The position numbers and the translations under genes were made by a program. Positions 8,546-17,795 of a DNA stretch of 64,000 nucleotides are shown piece by piece. The notes under the pieces are model-generated. The model was not told the DNA's origin, did no database searches, and saw only the letters and a list, made by a program, of their open reading frames with translations. Each line of letters starts with the position of its first letter. Within the stretch, counting starts at the first letter, position 1. The DNA lies in the NCBI RefSeq assembly GCF_030846195.1, contig NZ_JAVCWH010000004.1:305012-369011 (forward strand). The letters run 5' to 3'. This DNA comes from Paracoccus yibinensis. GTDB taxonomy: Bacteria; Pseudomonadota; Alphaproteobacteria; Rhodobacterales; Rhodobacteraceae.

Positions 8546-9949
8546 ATGAGCCTCGACATACGCCAAATTGCCGACATGGACCGCCGCAGCGTCCTGCATC
8601 CCTTCACGCAGCTGAAGGACTTCGCCACGGGCAAGGCGGGCGATCCCACGATCGTCACCGGCGGCAAGGGCATCCGCATCCAGGACGCCAAGGGCAACCA
8701 GTTGATCGACGCCTTTGCCGGGCTGTATTGCGTCAACATCGGTTATGGCCGCGACGAGGTGGCCGAGGCCATCAGCCGCCAAGCGTATCAGCTGGCCTAT
8801 TACCACAGCTACGCGGCCCATACGACCGAGGAACTTGCGCGCCTTTCCGACCGGCTTGTCCGCATGGCCCCCGGCAGGATGAGCAAGGTGTTCTATGGCA
8901 TGTCGGGATCGGACGCCAACGAAACCCAGGCAAAGCTGGTCTGGTATTACAACAACCTGCGGGGCAAGCCGAACAAGAAGAAGATCATTTCCCGTGAACG
9001 CGGCTATCACGGCTGCTCGGTCATTTCCGGCTCCATGACGGGCATGAGCTTCTATCACGACCACATGGACCTGCCGATGGGCATGATCAGGCACACCGGC
9101 GCGCCGCATCACTATTGGGGCGCCGAGCCGGGCGAGACAGAATTGCAGTTCTCGGCCCGCCGCGCGCAAGAGCTTGAAGACCTGATCCAGCGCGAAGGCC
9201 CCGATACGGTAGGGGCGTTCATCGGCGAGCCGGTTCTGGGCACCGGCGGCATCACTCCTCCGCCCGAAGGCTATTGGGCCGCGATCCAGGCGGTGCTGCG
9301 CAAATATGATGTCCTGCTGATCGCCGACGAGGTGGTGACCGGATTCGGCCGCACCGGCGCCATGTTCGGCAGCATCAAGTACGACATGGAGCCGGACCTG
9401 ATCACCGTCGCCAAGGGCCTGACCTCTGCCTATGTCCCGCTTTCCGCCTCGATCGTCAGCGAGAGGGTTTATCAGGTCATGGAGGACGCGGCGGACCGGA
9501 TCGGAGCCTTCTCGCATGGCTACACCTATTCCGGCCATCCCATCGGCGCGGCCTGCGCCAATGCCGTGCTGGACATCGTCGAACGCGAGGATCTGCCTGG
9601 CAATGCCCGGACCACCGGCGAATACTTCCAATCGGAACTGCGCAAGGCCTTTGCCCAGATGCCGATCGTGGGCGAGGTGCGTGGCGTCGGCCTGATGGCA
9701 GCGGTCGAGTTCGTTGCCGACCGCGACAAGAAGACCCGCTTCGACGCGGGCCTGAAGGTGGGTGCGCGGATTTCGGCTGCCGCCCGCGCCCGTGGCCTGA
9801 TTGCCCGTGCCATGCCGCATGGCGACATCCTGGGCTTTGCGCCCCCGCTGGTCGTCACGCCCAAGGAGGTGGACCAGATCGTCGGCCTGGCCGCCGAGGC
9901 CGCGCGCGAGGTCATGAACGAGCTTGCGGGCGAAACCGCGCTCGCCTGA
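8546..9949 (+). CDS. doeD: Class III aminotransferase, probable L-2,4-diaminobutyrate transaminase DoeD
   Basis: The 467-residue PLP enzyme has the class III landmarks: [12 protein letters not shown] near residue 117 for cofactor phosphate, ISRERGYHG near 148, the Asp of [14 protein letters not shown] (Asp261), and the PLP lysine in [10 protein letters not shown] (Lys290). On its own it could be any omega-transaminase (pyruvate, beta-alanine or diaminobutyrate). The assignment to DoeD rests on a divergent doeX and on doeC, enuR and the ehu-eut-doe operon downstream. DoeD would convert diaminobutyrate to aspartate semialdehyde. A good AAGGA lies 7 bases before the ATG. Confidence 0.8.
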   Translation: MSLDIRQIADMDRRSVLHPFTQLKDFATGKAGDPTIVTGGKGIRIQDAKGNQLIDAFAGLYCVNIGYGRDEVAEAISRQAYQLAYYHSYAAHTTEELARLSDRLVRMAPGRMSKVFYGMSGSDANETQAKLVWYYNNLRGKPNKKKIISRERGYHGCSVISGSMTGMSFYHDHMDLPMGMIRHTGAPHHYWGAEPGETELQFSARRAQELEDLIQREGPDTVGAFIGEPVLGTGGITPPPEGYWAAIQAVLRKYDVLLIADEVVTGFGRTGAMFGSIKYDMEPDLITVAKGLTSAYVPLSASIVSERVYQVMEDAADRIGAFSHGYTYSGHPIGAACANAVLDIVEREDLPGNARTTGEYFQSELRKAFAQMPIVGEVRGVGLMAAVEFVADRDKKTRFDAGLKVGARISAAARARGLIARAMPHGDILGFAPPLVVTPKEVDQIVGLAAEAAREVMNELAGETALA

Positions 9950-10062
9950 TTGCAGATGATTTCCGGCAGGGGCGCCGCGGCGTCCCTGACCATTCCCCGT
10001 CCTGCGGTTCGTTCGAACCCGCAGTCGATGCCTTGCAGCCCTCTGACAGGTCACAGGAGCCG

Positions 10063-11496
10063 ATGGTGAACTCCATTTCCGCTTTCGCTACCAACGACAT
10101 CACCGTTCGCAATCCCTTTTCCGGCTTGCCCGTCGGTGCCGTCGCACAGACTTTGGCGGCGGATATCGACATGCTGATGAACCGGGCCCGGCGCGGGGCA
10201 GCGGTGGCCCGCGACCTGCCGCGCCACAAGCGTGCCGAGATCCTGGAAAGTGCCGCTGACCGCATAAGGGCGGATCTGGAAATCCATGCCCGGCAGATCA
10301 CCGCAGAGGCCGGCAAGACCATCCGCCAGGCCCGGAAGGAAGTCCGGCGCTGCGTCAATACCCTGAAGCTGTCCGCCGAAGAAGCCCGCCGCAATGCGGG
10401 CGAGGTCGTCCCGTTTGACGCCTATCCCGGATCCGAAAGCCGCATGGGCTGGTTCAGCCGCGAACCCCTGGGGATCATCCTGGCGATCACGCCGTTCAAC
10501 GATCCGCTGAACCTCGTCGCCCACAAGCTGGGCCCGGCCATTGCGGGGGGCAATGCCGTCCTGCTCAAGCCCTCGGAACTGGCGCCGCTGTCGGCGCTGG
10601 CGCTGGTGCTGGCGCTGATTGAATCCGGCCTGCCAGAGGAGGTGGTCACCACGGCAGTCGGCGGGCCGGACCTGGGCGCAGCCCTGGTCGCCGCGCGCGA
10701 GGTGCGCATGGTCTCGTTCACCGGGGGCTTCCGCACCGGCGAGGCGATCGCCCGCGGCGCAGGGCTGAAGAAGCTGGCGATGGATCTGGGCGGCAATGCG
10801 CCCGTCATCGTCATGGCGGACGCCGATCTGGATCACGCGGTCGAAGCCTCGGTTTCCGGCGCCTTCTGGGCCGCAGGGCAGAACTGCATCGGCACGCAGC
10901 GGGTCCTTGTCGAACGGCAGGTTTATGACACGTTCCGCGACCGTTTCGTCGCCCGCACCGCCCGGCTTGTCGCAGGCGATCCCTTGATGGAGACGACCGA
11001 TGTGGGTCCCCTGATTTCCGAGGCTGCGGCCGAACGTGCAGAGGCCGCGGTGGACGCAGCCGTCGCCCTTGGTGCGCGCGTCCTGATCGGGCACCGCCGC
11101 GATGGCGCCGTTTATGCGCCGACCGTCCTGGAGAATGTGCCCCATCATGCGGCCATCTGGTGCGAGGAGGCATTCGCCCCCATCGTGACGCTGGAGCCGT
11201 TCAACAGCTTCGATGCGGCGATCGAGATGGCCAACGCCATCGACTTCAGCCTGCACGCGGGAATTTTCACATCGGATCTGGGCCTGGCCCTGGAAGCCGC
11301 AAGGCGGATCGAAGCGGGGGGCGTGATGGTGAACGACTCGTCGGACTATCGCTTCGACGCGATGCCCTTTGGCGGGTTCAAGCACGGCAGCCTTGGGCGT
11401 GAGGGGGTCCGCTTTGCCTATGAAGACATGACCCAGCCCAAGGTCGTCTGCATCGACCGGGCAGCAGCCGCCCCGCACGGACGCTGGCCGACCTGA
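10063..11496 (+). CDS. doeC: NAD(P)-dependent aldehyde dehydrogenase, probable aspartate-semialdehyde dehydrogenase DoeC
   Basis: A 477-residue ALDH-superfamily enzyme with the Rossmann part (ITPFNDPLN near 142, KPSELAP near 169), the glycine motif [10 protein letters not shown] near 218, and the catalytic Cys275 in [12 protein letters not shown]. The usual general-base Glu of the ELGGN block is Asp241 here ([10 protein letters not shown]). In the pathway DoeC would oxidise aspartate semialdehyde to aspartate, the last step of ectoine breakdown. It follows doeD by 113 bases. ATG 10063 is chosen over TTG 10033 because AGGAG precedes it. The Glu-to-Asp change is noted as a finding. Confidence 0.8.
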   Translation: MVNSISAFATNDITVRNPFSGLPVGAVAQTLAADIDMLMNRARRGAAVARDLPRHKRAEILESAADRIRADLEIHARQITAEAGKTIRQARKEVRRCVNTLKLSAEEARRNAGEVVPFDAYPGSESRMGWFSREPLGIILAITPFNDPLNLVAHKLGPAIAGGNAVLLKPSELAPLSALALVLALIESGLPEEVVTTAVGGPDLGAALVAAREVRMVSFTGGFRTGEAIARGAGLKKLAMDLGGNAPVIVMADADLDHAVEASVSGAFWAAGQNCIGTQRVLVERQVYDTFRDRFVARTARLVAGDPLMETTDVGPLISEAAAERAEAAVDAAVALGARVLIGHRRDGAVYAPTVLENVPHHAAIWCEEAFAPIVTLEPFNSFDAAIEMANAIDFSLHAGIFTSDLGLALEAARRIEAGGVMVNDSSDYRFDAMPFGGFKHGSLGREGVRFAYEDMTQPKVVCIDRAAAAPHGRWPT

Positions 11497-11520
11497 ATGC
11501 AGCACAATTTCATTACAATC

Positions 11521-11578
11521 CCGATATGATCTGAATTACATCTCTGGTCATTGTCGGGGAGATCATGTCATTATGATC
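11521..11578 (+). promoter_or_regulatory. enuR promoter region with GATATGATC and GATCAT/ATGATC inverted repeat
   Basis: The AT-richer gap after doeC holds GATATGATC (11523-11531), whose TATGAT could serve as a -10 hexamer, and a perfect inverted repeat GATCAT (11561-11566) / ATGATC (11573-11578) that overlaps the enuR start codon. GATATGAT recurs before ehuA. These could be EnuR operator sites, promoter elements, or both. Confidence 0.45.
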
Positions 11579-12991
11579 CATGCATCTTCGGCGTGGATCG
11601 ACATGACCTCCTGGCTTCCCAATCCCGCTACCCTGCGTCGTCCCGCTTATCAGTCCCTGGCCGACCAGTTCGCGCAGGCGATTGCAAAAGGCATCCTGGC
11701 GGCGGGCGCGCGCCTTCCGCCGCATCGCAAGCTTGCAGACGATCTTGGACTGTCGGTCCAGACCGTTTCGCGTGCCTATGAGGAACTCATCCGCCGCGGC
11801 CTTGTGGTCGGAGAGGTCGGGCGCGGCTCCTTCGTGCTTCCCCCGGCGGCAGAAAATCGCGCGCCCTATCTTGCCCAGCGAGAGGCGGCGCTGATCGACC
11901 TGTCGATCCTGAAGCCGGTCACCGAACGCAGGCATGTCGAGATATTCCGCAAGGGCCTGCACTGGGTGGCGGACAACCTGACGGAATCGGCGGCCCTGGC
12001 CTTTCGGCCAAGTTCGGTCATGCCCCGGCACAAGCAGGTTGCGGCGGACTGGCTGGGGCGGAACGGCCTGGATGTGGCGCCCGACAACATCACCATCACG
12101 GACGGCGCAACCTCGGCCATCACGACCGCGGTGATGAGCGCGGTTCCGGTCGGCGGGACGATCGCGGCCGCCACCCTGACGCATCATCTTCTCATTCCCT
12201 TGTCGAAATACCTGGGCCTGCACCTTGAAGGGTTGCCCTTCGACCGCGATGGCATCTTGCCGGACGCCTTGGATAAACTGGCCCGCAAGAACAGCCTCCA
12301 CGCGCTTTACTTGCAGCCTTCCGCGATCAATCCCCTGGCCATTGTCAGCAGTCTGGAACGCCGCCGCGAAGTGGTCGAGGTGGCCCGGCGGCACGACATC
12401 CAGATCATCGAGAACGACATGCTGAACAAGATGATCGAGCATCGTCCGCCGCCCGTGGCTGCCCTGGCGCCTGAACGCGTCCTTTATGTCAACGGCTTCA
12501 CCAAATCGACCCTGCCGGGCCTGCGTGTCGCCTGGCTGGTATCCCCGCCGCGCATCGCCCTTGCGACGGCCAACCGCCATCTGGTCACGAACTGGATGGC
12601 GACGCCTGCAATGGCGGAACTGCTCAGCCACTGGATCAGCGACGGCACCGTGGACCGGCTGATCCTGTGTCAACGCGAGGCCCTGCGCGAACGCCACCAG
12701 ATCGCGCAAGAGGTTCTGGGCGACGCATCCTTCCACACCCACCCGCAAAGCCTGCACCTCTGGCTGGAACTGCCCCCCGGCAGCAACGAAGACGATTTCG
12801 TGGCGCAGGCCCGGCGTCGCGGTGTTGCGGTGGCATCGGGCGGCGCCTTTCGCATAGACGACCGGGGACGGCGGGATGCGGTACGCATCGCCCTTGGCTC
12901 CACCAGTGCCGGCGACCTGCGCCGGGGTCTTTCGCTGGTGAAGGACAGCCTTGGCAGCATGGCCGAGCCGCTGCTTCCGCTGATCGGATAG
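11573..12991 (+). CDS. enuR: MocR/GntR-type ectoine regulator EnuR
   Basis: A 472-residue MocR protein: a GntR winged helix at about 25-90 (YQSLADQFAQAI, HRKLADDLGLSVQTVSRAYE) joined to an aminotransferase-like fold with the PLP lysine at Lys311 (NGFTKSTLPGLR). EnuR of Ruegeria is known to use a PLP-bound lysine to sense N-acetyl-diaminobutyrate and diaminobutyrate and to derepress ectoine genes. The position here, directly before ehuA, matches that role. ATG 11573 has GGGGAG upstream. An in-frame ATG at 11603 would give Lys301, closer to the published Lys302 numbering, so the true start may be there. Confidence 0.88.
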   Translation: MIHASSAWIDMTSWLPNPATLRRPAYQSLADQFAQAIAKGILAAGARLPPHRKLADDLGLSVQTVSRAYEELIRRGLVVGEVGRGSFVLPPAAENRAPYLAQREAALIDLSILKPVTERRHVEIFRKGLHWVADNLTESAALAFRPSSVMPRHKQVAADWLGRNGLDVAPDNITITDGATSAITTAVMSAVPVGGTIAAATLTHHLLIPLSKYLGLHLEGLPFDRDGILPDALDKLARKNSLHALYLQPSAINPLAIVSSLERRREVVEVARRHDIQIIENDMLNKMIEHRPPPVAALAPERVLYVNGFTKSTLPGLRVAWLVSPPRIALATANRHLVTNWMATPAMAELLSHWISDGTVDRLILCQREALRERHQIAQEVLGDASFHTHPQSLHLWLELPPGSNEDDFVAQARRRGVAVASGGAFRIDDRGRRDAVRIALGSTSAGDLRRGLSLVKDSLGSMAEPLLPLIG

Positions 12992-13010
12992 TCAAAGCGG
13001 CCCCAAAAAA

Positions 13011-13048
13011 TTGATATGATATTATTTTCTGTATTGACCTGATATAAT
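13011..13048 (+). promoter_or_regulatory. ehuA operon promoter with two GATATRAT motifs
   Basis: The 95-base gap between enuR and ehuA is unusually AT-rich. It holds TTGATATGAT (13011-13020) and TGATATAATCC (13040-13050), 28 bases apart. TATGAT and TATAAT in the TGnTATnAT setting look like extended -10 elements. The GATATRAT core also occurs before enuR, so one or both copies may be EnuR-binding sites. Confidence 0.5.
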
Positions 13049-13086
13049 CCAGAGGCAAAGGTCGCGCTGACAGCCAGGGGGACATC

Positions 13087-13872
13087 TTGGACCAGCCGAT
13101 CATCCGCATCCAGAACCTTCGGAAATCCTTTGGGACGCTGACCGTCATCGACGGCCTCGACTTCGATGTGATGAAAGGAGAGAAGCTGGCCCTGATCGGT
13201 CCATCGGGGTCCGGCAAGACGACGATCCTGCGCATCCTGATGACGCTGGAGGATATCTCGGGCGGCCGGATCGAAGTCTGTGGCGAGCCGCTTTACCACA
13301 TGACCAGGAACGGCGCCGAGGTTTCCGCAGACGAGGCCCACCTGCACAGGATGCGCCGCCATATCGGCATGGTTTTCCAGCACTTCAACCTGTTCCCGCA
13401 CAAGTCGGTGCTGCAGAACATCACGATGGCGCCGATCCTCACCAAGGGCGAGAAGCGCCCGGATGCCGAACGCCGGGCGCGCGAATTGCTGGACATGGTC
13501 GGGCTTGCGGACAAGGCCGACTACATGCCCAGCCAGCTTTCGGGCGGCCAGAAGCAGCGCGTGGCCATTGCCCGCGCCCTGGCCCTGCAACCGCAGATCA
13601 TGCTGTTCGACGAAGTGACCTCGGCGCTTGATCCCGAACTGGTCGAGGAAGTGCTGGAAGTCATGCAACGCCTGGCGCGCGAAACCGACATGACCATGCT
13701 GCTGGTCACGCACGAGATGGGCTTTGCCCATGACTTCGCCGACCGCGTGCTGTTCTTCGACAAGGGCCGCATCGTCGAACAAGGTCCGCCCGACCAGATT
13801 TTCACCGCGCCGCAAGAGGACCGCACGAAGTCCTTCCTGCGCAAGATCATCGCCGCCGGACAGCGCGTGTGA
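13087..13872 (+). CDS. ehuA: Ectoine/hydroxyectoine ABC transporter ATPase
   Basis: A 261-residue polar-amino-acid type ABC ATPase: Walker A GPSGSGKTT (about 40-48), Q-loop MVFQHFNLFPH, signature LSGGQKQRVAIARAL near 148, Walker B IMLFDEVTSALDPE, and switch His in VTHEMG. The insertion around LYHMTRNGAEVSADEAHL is typical of EhuA. It should energise uptake of ectoine and hydroxyectoine with EhuBCD at the inner membrane. The start is TTG at 13087 behind CAGGGGGACA; no ATG fits. It is the first gene of a run in which ehuC-ehuD-eutA-eutB-eutC overlap end to start. Confidence 0.9.
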   Translation: MDQPIIRIQNLRKSFGTLTVIDGLDFDVMKGEKLALIGPSGSGKTTILRILMTLEDISGGRIEVCGEPLYHMTRNGAEVSADEAHLHRMRRHIGMVFQHFNLFPHKSVLQNITMAPILTKGEKRPDAERRARELLDMVGLADKADYMPSQLSGGQKQRVAIARALALQPQIMLFDEVTSALDPELVEEVLEVMQRLARETDMTMLLVTHEMGFAHDFADRVLFFDKGRIVEQGPPDQIFTAPQEDRTKSFLRKIIAAGQRV

Positions 13873-13895
13873 TGCACACCCAACTGGAGAGAACG

Positions 13896-14717
13896 ATGAA
13901 AACATGCCTGATCGCTGCCGTTCTTCTGGCAGCCCCAATCCCCGCGCTTGCCGACAAGCTGGAGGATCTGAAAGAAGCCGGAACGGTCCGCATCGCCATC
14001 GGCAACGAACCGCCCTTCACCGCCATCGACAGCTCCGGCAAGGTTTCCGGGGCCGCCCCTGACGTGGCCCGCGCCGTCTTCGCCGCGCTTGGGGTCGAGG
14101 ATCTGGAGGCCTCGATCCTGGATTACGGCGCCATGATCCCCAGCCTTCAGGCGGGTCGTGTGGACGCGATCACGGCGGGCCTGTTCATGAAACCCGAACG
14201 CTGCGACGCGGTCGCCTATTCCGAGCCGATCCTGTGCGATGCCGAGGCGCTGCTGGTGCCCGCGGGCAACCCCAAGGGCTTCCAGTCCTACGAGGATTTC
14301 GCCAAGGACCCCGAAGCCCGTCTGGGCGCGCCCGGTGGCGGGACCGAGGAAAAGCTGGCCCTTGACGCGGGCGTGCCGCGTGACCGGCTGATCGTGGTGC
14401 CCGACCCGCAGTCGGGGCTGAAGATGGTGCAGGACGGCCGCATCGACGCCTATTCGCTGCCGGTCCTGTCGCTGAACGACCTGCTGGCGAAATCGGGCGA
14501 CGACAAGCTCGAGGTGTTCGCGCCGGTCGTGGGCGCCCCCGTTTACTGCGACGGCGCGGCCTTCAACAAGCGCGACACCGACCTGCGCGACGCCTTCGAC
14601 GCCGAACTGGCCAAGCTGAAGGAATCGGGCGAGTTCGCGAAGATCATCGAACCCTACGGCTTCTCGGCCCAGGCGGCGATCTCGACCAATCGCGAGACGC
14701 TTTGCGCCCAGCAGTGA
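13896..14717 (+). CDS. ehuB: Ectoine/hydroxyectoine periplasmic binding protein
   Basis: The 273-residue protein has a short Sec signal peptide (MKTCLIAAVLLAAPIPALA, cleaved near residue 19) and a family-3 solute-binding fold: GTVRIAIGNEPPFTA, LDYGAMIPSLQAGRVDAI and a late YGFSAQAA. Known EhuB binds ectoine and hydroxyectoine in the periplasm with high affinity. It lies between ehuA and ehuC; ATG 13896 follows CTGGAGAGAACG. The family alone would allow another amino-acid ligand; the eut and doe genes downstream fix the assignment. Confidence 0.88.
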   Translation: MKTCLIAAVLLAAPIPALADKLEDLKEAGTVRIAIGNEPPFTAIDSSGKVSGAAPDVARAVFAALGVEDLEASILDYGAMIPSLQAGRVDAITAGLFMKPERCDAVAYSEPILCDAEALLVPAGNPKGFQSYEDFAKDPEARLGAPGGGTEEKLALDAGVPRDRLIVVPDPQSGLKMVQDGRIDAYSLPVLSLNDLLAKSGDDKLEVFAPVVGAPVYCDGAAFNKRDTDLRDAFDAELAKLKESGEFAKIIEPYGFSAQAAISTNRETLCAQQ

Positions 14718-14780
14718 CCTGACAGGCGGGGCCGCGCGCCCCGCCCTTTGACCGCAGACAGGAAAGGCAGGCATCAGCGC

Positions 14781-15440
14781 ATGGGCGACTGGTCTGGATA
14801 TCTGACGCTGATCTTTCAGGGGGCCTGGACCACGATCCAGCTGACGCTGATGGGGTCGGCTTTGGCCTTGGTTATGGCCTTTCTGGCCGGGCTGGGCCGC
14901 CTTTCCCGCCATGCCGTGCTGCGGTGGCTGGCGACGGTCTATATCGAGTTCTTCCGCGGAACCTCGATCTTCGTGCAGCTGTTCTGGATTTACTTCGTGC
15001 TGCCGATGACGGGGCTTTGGGCGCCGACGCCGATGCAGGCGGGGGTGCTGGCGCTTGGGCTGAATGTCGGCGCCTATGGGGCCGAGGTCGTGCGCGGCGC
15101 GATCCTGGCCGTGCCGCGCGACCAGACCGAGGCCTGCATCGCCGTCAACCTGACGCGCTTCCAGCGGATGCGCCACGTGATCCTGCCCCAGGCCCTGCCC
15201 CTGATGCTGCCGACCTTCGGAAACAACGCGATCGAACTGCTGAAGGCGACGGCGGTCGTGTCGCTGATTTCCTTGGCCGACATGACCTTCCAGGCGCAGA
15301 TCGTGCGGTCGCAGACCGGCAACACGCTGCTGCCCTTCATCACCATCCTGGTGCTGTATTTCGCGATGTCCTCGGCCATTTCTTTCGGGATGCGGCGGCT
15401 TGAACGGCGCGTGACGCGCGGCCTTGACGGGGTGCGCTGA
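14781..15440 (+). CDS. ehuC: Ectoine/hydroxyectoine ABC transporter permease
   Basis: A 219-residue HisM-type permease with about five membrane helices and the ATPase-contact EAA loop (ACIAVNLTRFQRMRHVILPQA near 120-140). The early block YIEFFRGTSIFVQLFW is characteristic of amino-acid permeases. It pairs with EhuD to form the translocation pore. I chose ATG 14781 over an upstream in-frame start at 14748 because the family starts near MGDWSGY. Its stop overlaps the ehuD start (TGATG). Confidence 0.9.
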   Translation: MGDWSGYLTLIFQGAWTTIQLTLMGSALALVMAFLAGLGRLSRHAVLRWLATVYIEFFRGTSIFVQLFWIYFVLPMTGLWAPTPMQAGVLALGLNVGAYGAEVVRGAILAVPRDQTEACIAVNLTRFQRMRHVILPQALPLMLPTFGNNAIELLKATAVVSLISLADMTFQAQIVRSQTGNTLLPFITILVLYFAMSSAISFGMRRLERRVTRGLDGVR

Positions 15441-16099
15441 TGGAATGGGATTGGGAATTTGCCTGGTCGATCCTTCCGCAGCTTCTGGACGGCTTCAGGA
15501 TCACCATCCTTGCCACCGTCCTGGGCGCCATCGTGGCGGCGGTGCTGGGGCTGGTCTTCGCGATCCTGCGCCGGTCGCCCAGCCGTCTGGTGTCGCGCGG
15601 CACGGGCTTCGTGGTCGAATTCATCCGCGGCACCCCGCTGCTGGTGCAGCTTTACTTCATCTTCTACGTCCTGCCCGACCTGGGCATCCGCCTGCCGGCG
15701 CTGACCGCCGGGGTGATCGGCATGGGCCTGCATTACGCCACCTATACCGCCGAGGTTTATCGCGGCGGGATCGAAGCCGTCTCGCGCGGGCAGTGGGAAG
15801 CCGCCAAGGCCACCAACCTGACCACGCGCCAGGCCTGGATCCACGTGATCCTGCCGCAGGCGGTCCCGCCGATGATCCCGGCCATGGCGAACTATCTGCT
15901 GGCGATGTTCAAGGAAACGCCGCTTCTGTCGGCCATCACCGTGCTGGAACTGATGAACCAGGCCCGGTCCGTCGCCAACAGTTCCTATCGCTATGTCGAG
16001 CCGATGACGATGGTCGGCGTGATGTTCCTGATCGTCAGCGTGATTTCCGTGGTCGGGCTGCGGTGGCTGGAACGCCGTTACGGAGGGGTCGGCAAGTGA
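15440..16099 (+). CDS. ehuD: Ectoine/hydroxyectoine ABC transporter permease
   Basis: The second HisM-type permease, 219 residues, starting MEWDWEFAWSILPQLLDGF. It has VVEFIRGTPLLVQLYFIFY near residue 58 and the EAA loop GQWEAAKATNLTTRQAW near 118. It forms the heteromeric membrane part of the transporter with EhuC. Its start overlaps the ehuC stop by one base and its own stop overlaps the eutA GTG by four, so uptake and catabolism genes are translationally coupled. Confidence 0.9.
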   Translation: MEWDWEFAWSILPQLLDGFRITILATVLGAIVAAVLGLVFAILRRSPSRLVSRGTGFVVEFIRGTPLLVQLYFIFYVLPDLGIRLPALTAGVIGMGLHYATYTAEVYRGGIEAVSRGQWEAAKATNLTTRQAWIHVILPQAVPPMIPAMANYLLAMFKETPLLSAITVLELMNQARSVANSSYRYVEPMTMVGVMFLIVSVISVVGLRWLERRYGGVGK

Positions 16100-16839
16100 C
16101 CATCCTGGACCTGCCCCTTACGCTGGACGACCGCCCGCTGCCCCGCCGCGTTGGCCTGGTGACGCTGGCGACCGACCACACGACCGAGGTCGATTTCGCC
16201 ACCCTGCCGCCGCGCGGCATCGGCGTCTATGCGACACGCATCCCCTTCGCCAATCCGGTGACGCCGGAAACCCTGGCCGCGATGGCGGGCGACGTGACGC
16301 GGGCCGCCGCCCTTATCCTGCCGGATGAGGGGTTGGACGCGGTGGTGTATTCCTGCACCTCGGCATCCGTGGTGATCGGCGACGACCGCGTGCGCGCGGC
16401 CATCGACGCGGGCAAGCCGGGGGCGCGGGCGATCACGCCCATCTCGGCCGGGTTCGCGGCGCTGCGGGCGCTTGGCGCGGACCGGATCACGCTGCTGACC
16501 CCTTATACACCGCAGACGACGCGGCCCATGGCCGACTGCTTCGAGGGCGGCGGCTTCGCGTTGCGGGGTATTTCCTGCCTGAACATGACCGACGATCGTG
16601 CCATGGCCCGCCTGTCCCATGCCACGATCATCGAAGCCGCCCGCGCCGCCGTGGCGCCAGGCAGTCAGGCGCTGTTCATCGCCTGCACCGCCGTCCGCGC
16701 CGCCGGGATTGCGGCCCGGATCGAGGATGCGGTGGGCCTGCCGGTCGTCTCGGCCAATCTGGCGACGCTCTGGGCCGCGCTGCGGGCCTGCGGCGATGCC
16801 GGGGCCGCGCTGCCCGGCCAATTGATGAGGCTGTCATGA
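16096..16839 (+). CDS. eutA: Ectoine utilization protein EutA (Asp/Glu racemase-like fold)
   Basis: A 247-residue protein of the maleate isomerase/arylmalonate decarboxylase fold. It has two thiol positions at the expected sites, in VVYSCTSASVVIG (near residue 85) and FIACTAVRAAG (near 198). EutA is a conserved member of ectoine operons. Together with EutB and EutC it is thought to turn hydroxyectoine into ectoine; a racemase-type role is inferred. The GTG start at 16096 overlaps the ehuD stop (GTGA), and eutB starts inside its end. Confidence 0.85.
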   Translation: MTILDLPLTLDDRPLPRRVGLVTLATDHTTEVDFATLPPRGIGVYATRIPFANPVTPETLAAMAGDVTRAAALILPDEGLDAVVYSCTSASVVIGDDRVRAAIDAGKPGARAITPISAGFAALRALGADRITLLTPYTPQTTRPMADCFEGGGFALRGISCLNMTDDRAMARLSHATIIEAARAAVAPGSQALFIACTAVRAAGIAARIEDAVGLPVVSANLATLWAALRACGDAGAALPGQLMRLS

Positions 16840-17795
16840 GCGTCACCCCAGACGACATCCGCGCCGCCGCCGCCCGCATTGCGGGCCATGTCGCGCAGAC
16901 CCCGATGGTCGAGGATCAGGTGCTGTCCGCGCGGCTGGGCCACCCGGTCTGGCTGAAATGCGAACACCGCCAGACCACCGGCGCCTTCAAGCTGCGGGGC
17001 GCGACCAATGCAATCCGGTCGCTGGACCGGGACCGGCTGGCGCGGGGCGTCATCACCGCCTCGACCGGCAATCACGGGCGCGCGCTTGCCCATGCGGCGC
17101 GGGCGCTTGGGGTGCGGGCGACGGTCTGCCTGTCCCGGCTGGTGCCCGCGAACAAGATCCAGGCGATCCGCGCTTTGGGGGCCGATGTGCGCATCGTCGG
17201 CGACAGCCAGGACGACGCGATGGTCGAGGTTTCCCGCGCCGTGGCCCATGAGGGGATGACCGCAATCCCGCCCTTCGACCATCCCGACGTGGTGGCGGGG
17301 CAGGGGACCATCGGGCTGGAAATCGGCGCCCCCGAGGCGGTGCTGGTGCCGCTGTCCGGCGGCGGCCTTGCGGCGGGGATCGCCTTGGCGATCAAGGCGC
17401 TGTCGCCCCGGACCCGCGTGATCGGCCTGACGATGGAGAACGGCGCGGCCATGGCCGCCAGCATCCGCGCCGGACACCCGGTCGAGGTCGTGGAAACCGC
17501 CAGCCTGGCCGACAGCCTGGGTGGCGGGATCGGGCTGGGAAACCGCGTGACATTTCCGCTGTGCCGCGACCTGCTGGATCAGGTGATCCTGCTGACCGAG
17601 GTGGAAATCGCCGAAGGTATCCGCCACCTGGGCCGCGCGGGCCATGTCGTCGAAGGCGCGGCGGCGGTCGGAACGGCGGCGCTGCTGGCCGGAAAGATCA
17701 CGCCGCGCGGCCCGGTCGTCACCATCCTGTCGGGGGCCAACATCGACCCCGCCCTGCATGCCCGCGTCATGGCGGGCGCATCGGAGGCCGCATGA
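16836..17795 (+). CDS. eutB: Hydroxyectoine utilization dehydratase EutB (threonine dehydratase-like)
   Basis: A 319-residue fold-II PLP enzyme: TTGAFKLRGATNA carries the PLP lysine (Lys52), STGNHGRALAHAA near 76 is the substrate-carboxylate loop, and VPLSGGGLAAGIA near 174 binds the cofactor phosphate. It resembles threonine dehydratase and serine racemase, but its place between eutA and eutC points to removal of the hydroxyl group in hydroxyectoine breakdown. It overlaps both neighbours by four bases. Confidence 0.88.
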   Translation: MSVTPDDIRAAAARIAGHVAQTPMVEDQVLSARLGHPVWLKCEHRQTTGAFKLRGATNAIRSLDRDRLARGVITASTGNHGRALAHAARALGVRATVCLSRLVPANKIQAIRALGADVRIVGDSQDDAMVEVSRAVAHEGMTAIPPFDHPDVVAGQGTIGLEIGAPEAVLVPLSGGGLAAGIALAIKALSPRTRVIGLTMENGAAMAASIRAGHPVEVVETASLADSLGGGIGLGNRVTFPLCRDLLDQVILLTEVEIAEGIRHLGRAGHVVEGAAAVGTAALLAGKITPRGPVVTILSGANIDPALHARVMAGASEAA

